From NCBI GenBank assembly GCA_947467315.1, contig CANIID010000004.1, positions 1 through 46,941 of the forward strand: a stretch of 46,941 bases of DNA. Reading direction: 5' to 3'. The notes beneath the pieces are model-generated. The model did not search any database. It worked only from the letters and a program-made list of their open reading frames with translations, and had not been told where the DNA came from. The translations under genes were made by a program, and so were the position numbers. This document shows, piece after piece, positions 1 through 7,662 of the stretch. The stretch's first letter is position 1, and each line of letters starts with the position of its first letter. Origin of the DNA: Betaproteobacteria bacterium. Its GTDB lineage: Bacteria > Pseudomonadota > Gammaproteobacteria > Burkholderiales > SG8-41.

Positions 1-1947
1 GCGGCTGTCCTTGAAGCGGTTCGCCAGCTTGCGGCGCTTGTCCTTGTTGCGGATGTGCGGTTGCCACTCGGGGCCGTCGTCGGCGCTGCCGGTCATCACC
101 ACCTTGACCACGCAATCCTTGCCTTTCTCGGCATCAGCGTCGTCATCCTTGGTGCTGGCCCAGTCGGGGCGCAGCTTGACTAGCGCCTCGTATAAATCCA
201 CGCAAACGCGGCGGCTCATGCACACCACCATCGCCTTGCCGTCCATCGCCTCAATACGCTTTTCAAAATGCGTTACCAGATCGGCGGCGATCAGCGCGAT
301 ACGCTTGGGGTCGCCCACCAGCGCCTCCAATGCGGCCCACTTGGTTTTGAGCTTTTCCTTGCGGGTTTGTTCTTCGCCCTCGGTGATTTCGTCAAACTCG
401 GCATCGATTTTCGGCAGGGCGGCGGCGTTCAGGCCCAGCTTGGCGATGCGGCTTTCGTAATAAATCGGCACCGTGGCTTTGTCGGCCACCGCGCGCTGGA
501 TGTCGTATATCGAAATGTAGTCACCGAACACTGCGCGCGTGTTGGCATCGGTTTTCTCGATCGGCGTGCCTGTGAAGCCGATAAACGACGCCTGCGGCAG
601 CGCATCGCGCATGTGGCGGGCAAGGCCATCGATTACGTCGTATTGGCTGCGGTGCGCTTCGTCGGCGATGACGATGATGTTGCGCCGGTCACTTAAGGCG
701 GGCATCTTCTCGCCTTTTTCAGGCAGGAATTTCTGGATGGTGGTGAACACCACGCCGCCGCTCGCCACCGCCAGCAGTTCACGCAGCTTTTCGCGATTGG
801 CGGCCTGCACCGGCATCTGACCCAGCAGATCGTGGCAGCGCTGAAACTGCCCGAACAACTGATCGTCGAGATCGTTACGGTCGGTCAGCACCACCAGCGT
901 CGGGTTCTGCATCGCTGGCTCGCGGATCACCCGCGCCGCAAAAAACAGCATGGTGAAACTTTTGCCGCTGCCCTGCGTGTGCCACACCACGCCCGCGCGC
1001 CGGTCGCCGGCCTTGCCGCCGTGCATGCGGCCCGCCCAGTAAGCGCCCCTTTCCTCGCGTGCCAGGTTGTGGTCGTGCATCCCGCTGGCGCGCAAGGTTT
1101 CTTCCACCGCTGCATTCACCGCATGAAACTGGTGATAACCCGCGATAATCTTGTGCAGCGCGCCGGTGTCGGCGTCTTCCTCGAACACGATGAAATGTTG
1201 CAGCAAGTCGAGCAGGCGTTGCCGCTCGAACACGCCGCGCACCAGCACCTCCAGTTCCAGTGCCGTTTTCGGTGCGTCAGACTCGCCGTCAATCGTGCGC
1301 CAGACCTTGAACCACTCCTGATTCGCGGTAAGCGAGCCGATACGGGCTTGCAAACCGTCGCTCACCAGCAGCACCGCGTTGTAATGCAGCAGTGACGGAA
1401 TCTCCGCCTTGTAGGTTTGCAACTGCGCGTAGGCGCTCCAGATCGTTGCGTCCTCGTCCGCCGCGTTTTTAAGTTCAATCAAACCCAGCGGCAGCCCGTT
1501 CACAAACACCACGATATCCGGCCGCCGGTTATGCTGACCCTCGATCACCGTGTACTGGTTTACCGCCAGCCAGTCGTTGGCCTCCACATCGGCAAAATCC
1601 ACCAGCCGCGCCTTGTCGCCTTTGATCGAGCCATCGGCCCGCGAATACTCCACATCCACGCCATCGCGCAACATCTTGTGAAATGCGCGGTTGGTCTGCG
1701 CCAGCGACGGTGTGGCCACGCGCAGCACTTTGCGCAGGGCATCCTCGCGCGCTTCGGCGGGTATCGCCGGGTTCAGCTTTTGAATCGCAGCGCGCAGGCG
1801 GGCGGTCAGTACCACATCGGCAAACTAATCGCGCTCCGTTTCGATTTCGCCGGGAGCCAAGTGCGGGCCGTGTGCCACCGCATAGCCCAGCGCCTCGAAC
1901 CATTCGAGGGCGGCGTCTTCTACAGTGGATTCGTTCAAGCTTGTCAT
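1..1947 (-). pseudogene. hsdR: Type I restriction enzyme R subunit, interrupted by an amber codon; 3' end outside window
   Basis: HsdR is the motor and nuclease subunit of type I restriction enzymes. Reading from ATG 1947 the frame gives a typical family N-terminus, then a TAG at 1825-1827 (codon 41), then stays open to base 1. Visible after the stop are the nuclease motif (D144, E158-L-K160, counting the stop as 41), Walker A GSGKS near 326-330, DEAH at 429-432 and a GFTGTP motif. The bases around the stop fit a serine or tyrosine codon changed to TAG; there is no frameshift. The start overlaps the abiEii stop (ATGA), with AAAGGTG as ribosome site. Restart at GTG 1818 is possible but would lose a conserved N-terminal segment. 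The identity is secure; loss of function is inferred from the stop and from the missing hsdM. A sequencing error is the main alternative. Confidence 0.85.
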
Positions 1948-2819
1948 GACGACACCTTTTGTCGCGCCAGTGCCAATGGCCCGGCAAGGAAACGACGAAT
2001 CTCAACCACAACCATGTCCAGCGATGGTGCGTCCAGCCGGTTCTTGCCCAGGAAGGCTTTCCATTGCGCGAGCTTCGCTGCATCGTGCGCAAACGCATCG
2101 GTTAGACCCAGCGGCCACACATCCGGCAAGGGCGTTTTACGGCGCTCAAAAGTGGCCGCTAGGGCTGCGTCCACCTGCGACACATTAACAGCGTTTTCAC
2201 GAGCCAGCGCATGAAGGTCGAAGTAGTCTTTCATCCGGCTATTACGTAACCCGAGCACTACGATGGCGTGAAACTTTTCTGCGACTACCGTTTCGGCGGC
2301 ATAGGCGCGCAGCCGGGGGCGCGGCAAATCGAGCAGGCTTGGGTAATCCAGCCACGTCGGCGGCGGCACCACCGCATCACCGATGCCGACGTCCACCTGC
2401 ACCCGCAAGCGGGCGGCGCCGAGTGTGGCGTCCAGGGTAACGCGCTGCCCGCCGTACGCATCCGTGGCCCGAATGGGTTCAACGCTTACGGTATCGGCCA
2501 GGTACACCATTGCGTCGGGCTCGACATCCACCGCACAGACATTGCTGAATATCTGCGCCAGGGCATCATCCGACAGATCGCCAAAGCCCAGCAGATCGGC
2601 ATCGCGTGTCGGGCGCAGCGTATCGCCCAGCCAGGCCAGCATCAGCAAAGCGCCCTTCAGGACAAAACGATCCACATAGGGCGAGCGCGAAAGCCGGTAC
2701 AAAAATCGTTCGACGGCATAACGTGTCAGAACCAGATTGGGATCGGTATTGATCGCTTTTGCGTGACGGACCAATTGTGTCTGCACCGAACGAGCCAGGC
2801 CGTCGCGAGAATTGTTCAC
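1944..2819 (-). CDS. abiEii: AbiEii-type nucleotidyltransferase toxin
   Basis: This 291-residue protein fits the AbiEii/MenA family, the toxin half of type IV toxin-antitoxin and abortive-infection pairs; characterised members transfer nucleotides to RNA targets. Family features visible are KGALL at 55-59, the nucleotidyltransferase motif TRDADLL at 71-77, EKFHA at 181-185 and the NSRMKDYFDL block at 193-202. The start is GTG 2819, which overlaps the abiEi stop (GTGA), and its own stop overlaps the hsdR start (ATGA), so the three genes are probably translationally coupled. No damage is seen. The partner assignment comes from adjacency and family knowledge. Confidence 0.88.
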   Translation of the reverse strand: MNNSRDGLARSVQTQLVRHAKAINTDPNLVLTRYAVERFLYRLSRSPYVDRFVLKGALLMLAWLGDTLRPTRDADLLGFGDLSDDALAQIFSNVCAVDVEPDAMVYLADTVSVEPIRATDAYGGQRVTLDATLGAARLRVQVDVGIGDAVVPPPTWLDYPSLLDLPRPRLRAYAAETVVAEKFHAIVVLGLRNSRMKDYFDLHALARENAVNVSQVDAALAATFERRKTPLPDVWPLGLTDAFAHDAAKLAQWKAFLGKNRLDAPSLDMVVVEIRRFLAGPLALARQKVSS

Positions 2820-3424
2820 GCCACCAACCCTTCGATATAAGGCTGCATCACACGCTGCACGCGGCAGATGCGCGCGTAGCGATCCAGATCGTCCATGCTC
2901 AAGCGCCGCGTGCGCCAGGCCTCGCGCAGCGCCTCCAGCGCCACGTCGAGGCCGATCTTGTTGCGGTACTTGAAACAGTCGGCCACGGTTTTGGCGATGT
3001 CGTAGACGCGCAGCGTTTGCCCTTCGACGCGGTGAGACTGGACGCCCTCGGTCAATGCCGCCCCCGTGTAGCGAACCACGCGCAGCGGCGGGTAGCGCAG
3101 TGACGGGCGATGCGCACGCCGGTCAATGGCGATCCACACATCGGCCGGCAGTTGCGTGCCAAGACCGTGAAACTGCAACGCACTCAGCAGGCAGATCACC
3201 CCTTGCGGCACCGCTGCGCTCGCCAGCACAAGACCATGATGCTCGGTGTAGGGGCGCTCGGGCAGCCGGTAAAGCCCGCGCACGACACGCTCAAGCTGCC
3301 CGGCCTCGACCAGACGGGTCAGTGCCTGTCGGTGTATGCCTGCCGCGGCCAGTTCACGCGCCGTAACCCCCCGCGCGCGGCGCGCGAGGCGCAGAACTTT
3401 TGCGGGGTGGGTGGCAGACGGCAT
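2816..3424 (-). CDS. abiEi: AbiEi-type antitoxin and autorepressor
   Basis: AbiEi proteins neutralise AbiEii and repress their own operon through an N-terminal winged helix. From ATG 3424 the product is 202 residues, with a helix-turn-helix-like region at about 5-55 (ARELAAAGIHRQALTRLVEA) and the family AbiEi core after it. A longer frame exists from ATG 3514, but its first 30 residues do not look like the family and would run through a good TTGACA box, so 3424 is preferred. The gene is separated from hsdS by about 170 bases, the only sizeable gap in this minus-strand run, and so probably has its own promoter. Confidence 0.85.
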   Translation of the reverse strand: MPSATHPAKVLRLARRARGVTARELAAAGIHRQALTRLVEAGQLERVVRGLYRLPERPYTEHHGLVLASAAVPQGVICLLSALQFHGLGTQLPADVWIAIDRRAHRPSLRYPPLRVVRYTGAALTEGVQSHRVEGQTLRVYDIAKTVADCFKYRNKIGLDVALEALREAWRTRRLSMDDLDRYARICRVQRVMQPYIEGLVA

Positions 3425-3431
3425 GTGGCGA

Positions 3432-3459
3432 ATGGTAGTCTGTTGTGTATATCTGTCAA
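3432..3459 (-). promoter_or_regulatory. Candidate abiEi promoter
   Basis: On the minus strand TTGACA lies at 3454-3459 and TACCAT at 3432-3437, with a 16-base spacer. Initiation would fall at about 3424-3426, at or next to the preferred ATG, so the message would be leaderless or nearly so. The -35 is perfect and the -10 matches four of six positions. No Shine-Dalgarno sequence precedes ATG 3424. Confidence 0.4.
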
Positions 3460-3544
3460 GGATTAGCCACATTTCCGCGCTTTTCGCCGGCATTGCACTG
3501 CTGGTTTGCGGCATTTCCTGTTTTGCGTTTAAACAAGAAAAATG

Positions 3545-3562
3545 TTTAAAAACAGATACTTA
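3545..3562 (-). repeat. TAASTANNTGTTTTTAAA motif, copy 1
   Basis: On the minus strand this reads TAAGTATCTGTTTTTAAA, a full match to the consensus of eight copies in this window. It lies 33 bases after the hsdS stop and 121 bases before the abiEi start. Confidence 0.7.
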
Positions 3563-3594
3563 ATTAAATTCCGCTGGTGGAAGCCGATTTGCTT

Positions 3595-4932
3595 TTAAGC
3601 AGACATTCGATCTGCGACGCCTTCAGCCCTCACGCCGTTGACCTTCAATTCGCCGGAGAGCAGCTTGGGCAGCAGCGTGTCGCGCAAGGTGGCGAGGGTG
3701 CGGGATTGGTAGAGGTTTGCGCGGATTTGCGCCAGCAGCGGCGCTACCGTCCGGTCAAATGCTGCTGTCAGATTCGCGGGTGGGAAAGTGCAGTCGAGCG
3801 TTTCAAAAGTTTGACGCGTTATGGTGTCGAAGACTGTGCCGTGAGTTCTTTGCTGTAGGTCGGCTGTGGCTTGCCGAAGTGCAAAGTATGTGAAGAAATC
3901 GCCGTAACCCGAAATGCCGCGCACGCCATAGCAGGATTGATTCATCGCCATTGGCGTACCAATGAGCGCGAGCTTTCCGACGGTACCGCGTGCGCTGATG
4001 ATTGTGGTGGTGCCTTCGCGCAGGATTTGAGCGGCGCTATTGGTAACGCCGTCTTTGGTGATGTGTTTCTCAGTGTGAATTACCCACACATCGGCTTCTG
4101 ACGGCGCGTCCCTCACGGAATACCACGGTATATCGCCATCCCAGTACGCAGGCTCGGACGTCTTCGGAGTGCCGCCGCCGAGCAGTTCGATTTTGTCGGC
4201 GAGCGAGCAGACTTCCCATCCGCGAGGAACGGGACCGAGCGGCGATTCCTGGAAACTGTCGGGGAAGAGGGCGGCGGTGGCGGGGTCGAGGCCGGCGGGT
4301 GGGCGGCCGTCGAGTTTGGCGCGGACGGGGTCGAAATCCACGAACCAGCTTTGGAACAGCGCCCGCGCCATCGCTTCCAGCGTTGCGTTCATCCGTCGGT
4401 TTAACTCGATTTTGTCGTCCAGCGCGCCGAGCACTGATGCGATGGCTTTTTGTTCGGCGAGGGGTGGGAGTGTGAAAGCGAAGTCTTTTATTTGCTTTCC
4501 GCTGATGTGCGGTACGGCTGTGCCAGTTGTTATGGCGTGAATGTGTTGCGTGAACTCATGACTTCCAACGAGGTAACGTAGATACCCATTGTCGAGCCTT
4601 CTCCCGCCGCGAAGTCTCGCGGTTCGTTGCACAAGTAGGCAAGGAAGGTCGTACTTTGAAATTGCAGAATACTTTAGTCCTGCCTCGATCCGCGGACGAT
4701 CCATGGCGAGTACCACATCGCCTTCGCGAAGCTGAAACAATTCGTGCTCTGTGCATTGGGATAAGGGCCACTTCTTTACGCTCTCCCATCGCATTGCTCC
4801 TTGAACGATATTGTCGCCACGAACAAGACGAATGCTCTCGTTTGACTCTGTGTAATGTTCACTCTTGAACGGGAATCCCGTAATCAAATCGACCTCGGCA
4901 CCGAGTGTTGTTTCTTCCCACTCACCCGCCAT
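3595..4932 (-). CDS. hsdS: Type I restriction-modification specificity subunit
   Basis: HsdS sets the DNA target of type I restriction-modification complexes. This 445-residue protein has the normal two-repeat layout: a first target-recognition domain (about 1-150), a central conserved helical spacer with PLAEQKAIASVLGALDDKIE and the following QSWFVDFDPV, a second target-recognition domain (about 230-380) and a C-terminal helical repeat ending in DTLLPKLLSGEL. ATG 4932 is chosen over TTG 4938 because AAGGGG sits just upstream. It overlaps the end of the MntA-like gene by 11 bases. It looks intact, but its methyltransferase partner is reduced to a fragment in this locus, so it may have no function unless HsdM comes from elsewhere. 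Confidence 0.92.
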   Translation of the reverse strand: MAGEWEETTLGAEVDLITGFPFKSEHYTESNESIRLVRGDNIVQGAMRWESVKKWPLSQCTEHELFQLREGDVVLAMDRPRIEAGLKYSAISKYDLPCLLVQRTARLRGGRRLDNGYLRYLVGSHEFTQHIHAITTGTAVPHISGKQIKDFAFTLPPLAEQKAIASVLGALDDKIELNRRMNATLEAMARALFQSWFVDFDPVRAKLDGRPPAGLDPATAALFPDSFQESPLGPVPRGWEVCSLADKIELLGGGTPKTSEPAYWDGDIPWYSVRDAPSEADVWVIHTEKHITKDGVTNSAAQILREGTTTIISARGTVGKLALIGTPMAMNQSCYGVRGISGYGDFFTYFALRQATADLQQRTHGTVFDTITRQTFETLDCTFPPANLTAAFDRTVAPLLAQIRANLYQSRTLATLRDTLLPKLLSGELKVNGVRAEGVADRMSA

Positions 4933-5269
4933 ATCCAAGCCCCTTCAAATCGGCTTTGATCGCCTGCTGCACAACGATCTTATCCCGCTCAATAATCTCC
5001 CGAAACGATGCACTGGTCGTTGCCCAATCCACCACGTCCACCTTGAACGGCAGATCGGATTCGGCAAAATCGTCGGCCAGTGCGCCACTGACTTGCAGGC
5101 TCAGTGGCGTTTGCGTAATCACCGCCAGATCGAGATCGGAATACTGCTTGGCTTTCCCCTTGGCGCGCGAGCCGAACGCCCACACCTCGCATTGCGGCAC
5201 GTGTTTTTGCAGAATATCGCGCACGATCACCCAGAGATCGGGGCGGATGTCGATGTGCGGCGTTTCCAT
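4922..5269 (-). CDS. MntA-like minimal nucleotidyltransferase (antitoxin of a HEPN/MNT pair)
   Basis: This is a 115-residue minimal nucleotidyltransferase. It has the exact GSX10DXD signature: G33-S34, then D45 and D47 within SDLDL, and a later acidic residue at D78 as a likely third metal ligand. In characterised HepT/MntA pairs this enzyme adds AMP to a tyrosine of the HEPN toxin and inactivates it. Its start overlaps the HEPN stop by one base (TGATG), and its end overlaps hsdS. Such pairs are often carried inside type I restriction operons. The antitoxin role is inferred from family and pairing. Confidence 0.85.
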   Translation of the reverse strand: METPHIDIRPDLWVIVRDILQKHVPQCEVWAFGSRAKGKAKQYSDLDLAVITQTPLSLQVSGALADDFAESDLPFKVDVVDWATTSASFREIIERDKIVVQQAIKADLKGLGYGG

Positions 5270-5673
5270 CAGGCGAGGCGGGATAGCAGTTGATCGCGCA
5301 GGAAACGCGCTTCATCCAGAAACGGCGCGATGCCGGCGACGACTTCCAGCGCGGTTTCTTCGTCGTAGGTATGGCTGGTTTTGGCGCGCATGTCGCGATA
5401 GCCTTTCCACGCCGACCAATCCTTCAGCAACAAGCCCTGCTCATTGGCGGAACGAATGAGGTAGTTGAAATCCGCATTGTTGTATTCATCCGGTGTCGGC
5501 GATACGTTTCCCAGAAAACGTTTGAGTGTTTTGTGCGCCAGTTCATAGGTGAACTCGAAACGCTGTATCAGTCCGTCACGAATCTGGGTGTCGGTGATAT
5601 CGCGCTGGTAACGGGCGAGGCCTTCTTCCAGGCGGTTGATAGCGTTGGTCAGTGGTTCGATTTTGATGGTCAT
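5269..5673 (-). CDS. HepT-like HEPN protein (HI0074/nucleotidyltransferase substrate-binding family)
   Basis: This 134-residue helical protein belongs to the HI0074-type nucleotidyltransferase substrate-binding family within the HEPN group. The RX4HXY motif is present: R96, H101 and Y103 in RAKTSHTY. In known HepT toxins the arginine and histidine form the RNase site and the tyrosine is the residue modified by MntA. The downstream gene encodes that nucleotidyltransferase with a one-base overlap. ATG 5673 follows the end of the chimeric gene by 10 bases, so it probably shares that transcript. Activity as a toxin is inferred, not shown. Confidence 0.83.
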   Translation of the reverse strand: MTIKIEPLTNAINRLEEGLARYQRDITDTQIRDGLIQRFEFTYELAHKTLKRFLGNVSPTPDEYNNADFNYLIRSANEQGLLLKDWSAWKGYRDMRAKTSHTYDEETALEVVAGIAPFLDEARFLRDQLLSRLA

Positions 5674-5683
5674 GATTTTTCTT

Positions 5684-6292
5684 TCAGCGGAAACCCAGCT
5701 TCGTCAGATTATCGCGGATTGCGTGACTCAGTTTGTCGGATTCGGCAAATTGGGTTTGCAGTTCGGCCACGAGGCGCGGCATTTTTTCTTCGAAGGGTTC
5801 GCCATCGTCTTCGAGCTCTTCCGCGCCGACGTAGCGGCCGGGGGTGAGGACGTAGCCGTGGGCGGCGATTTCGGCGGTGCTGGCGGATTTGCAGAAGCCG
5901 GGGGTGTCGGTGTATTGCTCGCCCTCTCCCCCATCAGTCAGGAAAACAATGCGCGTGGGCACCTGCTCGGATAAACCTAAAATATTTGCGGCGTAAGCGC
6001 CTGTCGGTTGCAGGCGGGCGGCGTCGCGTTTGGCGAGTGCTTTGGCAACGGCATCGGCCGAAGGCGGGATGCGGCCAAAACTGGGGTGGTCGATAGGGTA
6101 ATCGTATAGCCCGCGCGCAAGCTGGCGGATGATGCCTTTGCGGGACAGCCGGGTCAGCGCCATACCCACGGAGCGGGGGTCGCCAAGGCGCGCGAGGTCG
6201 CTAGGCGTGAAAACCCACCCCCCCCTGTGCCCGAATATGATAGAACGGGCTTTAGGTTCAATGACTTGCGTTGATTTTGAAGGGCTAATCAT
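5684..6292 (-). CDS. Chimeric protein: AbiEi-like DUF6088 N-terminus fused to HsdM C-terminal tail
   Basis: Residues 1 to about 120 read as a DUF6088/AbiEi-like winged-helix protein ([20 protein letters not shown], then RGLYDYP, then [18 protein letters not shown]). From about residue 122 the sequence is instead the C-terminal end of a type I methyltransferase subunit: [11 protein letters not shown], then [20 protein letters not shown], then a coiled tail ending NLTKLGF. Both parents are normally longer: DUF6088 proteins lose their C-terminal half here, and HsdM (usually about 500 residues or more) keeps only about 80. The join lies near 5918-5935, in a purine-rich run on the coding strand. 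The methyltransferase catalytic motifs are absent, so this cannot methylate. The frame is intact and the first domain could still bind DNA. The gene heads the HEPN/MNT-hsdS run. Confidence 0.82.
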   Translation of the reverse strand: MISPSKSTQVIEPKARSIIFGHRGGWVFTPSDLARLGDPRSVGMALTRLSRKGIIRQLARGLYDYPIDHPSFGRIPPSADAVAKALAKRDAARLQPTGAYAANILGLSEQVPTRIVFLTDGGEGEQYTDTPGFCKSASTAEIAAHGYVLTPGRYVGAEELEDDGEPFEEKMPRLVAELQTQFAESDKLSHAIRDNLTKLGFR

Positions 6293-6320
6293 GTTGAAAA
6301 AAGGATAGTCTTTTTACAAC
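6293..6320. promoter_or_regulatory. Inverted repeat directly upstream of the chimeric gene (candidate operator)
   Basis: Arms gttgaaaaaag (6293-6303) and ctttttacaac (6310-6320) are complementary except at one position, with six bases between. The repeat touches the ATG at 6292. AbiEi-type antitoxins repress their own promoters at inverted repeats, and the retained N-terminal domain of this gene is of that type, so an operator is a reasonable inference. Confidence 0.45.
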
Positions 6321-6351
6321 AAAAATCAATGCAAATTTCGGGGTTGGGCGT

Positions 6352-6373
6352 GCATTGCGGGCAGCCGCAATGC
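6352..6373. repeat. Perfect 9-bp inverted repeat with 4-base loop
   Basis: gcattgcgg and ccgcaatgc flank gcag. It sits between the defence island and the tartrate dehydratase gene. No T-run follows on either strand, so it is not a standard intrinsic terminator. It may be an operator or an RNA hairpin in the tarD leader. Confidence 0.5.
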
Positions 6374-6445
6374 GGGGCTATGGTTGCGTGACGTCCATGC
6401 GCCGCTCGGCTAAACTCCGCCGCTCCCTTCACCAAAATAATCACC

Positions 6446-7612
6446 ATGCGCATCACCGCCATTCACTCCGCCGATCTCCCCATTGCCTCCGAAATCCGCA
6501 ACGCGTACATCGACTTCTCGAAGATGAACGCTAGCGTGGTGGCTGTTGTCACCGATGTTATCCGCGACGGCAAGCCGGTGGTCGGTTACGGGTTTAATTC
6601 CAACGGCCGCTACGCGCAACGTGGGTTGTTGGCCGAGCGGTTTGTGCCGCGCATTATGGAGGCGGATCCGAAATCGTTGATGAACGATGCGGGCGATAAC
6701 CTCGATCCGCATCGCATCTGGGCGACGATGTTTGCGAATGAAAAGCCGGGCGGGCACGGCGAGCGCTCAGTGGCTATCGGCACGGTGGATATGGCGGTGT
6801 GGGATGCGGTTGCGAAGATTGAGGGTAAGCCGTTGTATCGGTTGCTGGCGGATCGTTACAGCGCTGGCCGCGCGGACGACAAGGTGTTTGTCTATGCGGC
6901 GGGCGGTTACTACTACCCCGGCAAGGATTTGACCGCACTGCAGGACGAGATGAAAAAGTACGTTGCCCTCGGTTACACGGTGGTGAAAATGAAAATCGGC
7001 GGTGATTCGCTGGCCGATGACATCAGGCGCATCGAGGCGGTGATCAAGGTGGTGGGCAGCGGCAAGAATCTCGCCGTCGATGCCAATGGACGCTTTGATT
7101 TGAAAACCGCTATCGAGTACGCCAAGGCGCTGGAACCGTACGGTTTGTTCTGGTACGAGGAGGCGGGTGACCCGCTCGATTACCAATTACAGGCCGAACT
7201 CGCGCAATACTACAAACACCCGATGGCCACGGGCGAGAATCTGTTTTCGATGCAGGACGCGCGCAATTTAATTCGCCACGGCGGCATGCGCGCGGATCGC
7301 GACTGGCTGCAATTTGATTGTGCGCTGTCGTATGGTTTGGTGGAGTACCTGCGCACGTTAAACATGTTGAAAGAAAACGGCTGGTCATCGCGTCGCTGCT
7401 GTCCGCACGGCGGGCATCAGATGTCGCTTAACATCGCTGCGGGCCTTGGCCTCGGCGGCAATGAGTCATACCCGGACGTGTTTCAACCGTTCGGCGGTTT
7501 TGCGGATAACACGCCAGTGGTCGATGGTTATGTCACCATGCCGGATATGCCGGGCGTGGGGTTTGAGGCGAAGTCGAAACTGTATGCGGTGATGCGCAAG
7601 CTGGTGGAGTAA
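6446..7612 (+). CDS. tarD: D(-)-tartrate dehydratase, enolase superfamily
   Basis: This enzyme dehydrates D-tartrate to oxaloacetate in the cytoplasm. The 388-residue product closely resembles the characterised Bradyrhizobium enzyme as I recall it, in length and in long signature stretches (NAYIDF, YGFNSNGRY, NEKPGGHGERS, PHGGHQMSLNIAAGLGLGGN). Catalytic positions expected for the mandelate-racemase subgroup are present: K181 and K183 (KMK), metal ligands D212, E238 or E239, and E264, and the base H321. The start is ATG 6446. No tartrate transporter lies next to it, although Bug receptors occur further along. It is probably transcribed alone or with the gene at 7663. Confidence 0.93.
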   Translation: MRITAIHSADLPIASEIRNAYIDFSKMNASVVAVVTDVIRDGKPVVGYGFNSNGRYAQRGLLAERFVPRIMEADPKSLMNDAGDNLDPHRIWATMFANEKPGGHGERSVAIGTVDMAVWDAVAKIEGKPLYRLLADRYSAGRADDKVFVYAAGGYYYPGKDLTALQDEMKKYVALGYTVVKMKIGGDSLADDIRRIEAVIKVVGSGKNLAVDANGRFDLKTAIEYAKALEPYGLFWYEEAGDPLDYQLQAELAQYYKHPMATGENLFSMQDARNLIRHGGMRADRDWLQFDCALSYGLVEYLRTLNMLKENGWSSRRCCPHGGHQMSLNIAAGLGLGGNESYPDVFQPFGGFADNTPVVDGYVTMPDMPGVGFEAKSKLYAVMRKLVE

Positions 7613-7662
7613 CGCTCGCGGTAAACTGGCTTCGGGCAGGGGCAGGTGAAAAGGAGTGGGCC

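Noticed and set aside
1-6300. A working type I restriction system with added toxin modules as a new defence system
   Set aside because: hsdM is reduced to a tail and hsdR has a stop, so restriction and modification are not expected from this locus alone.
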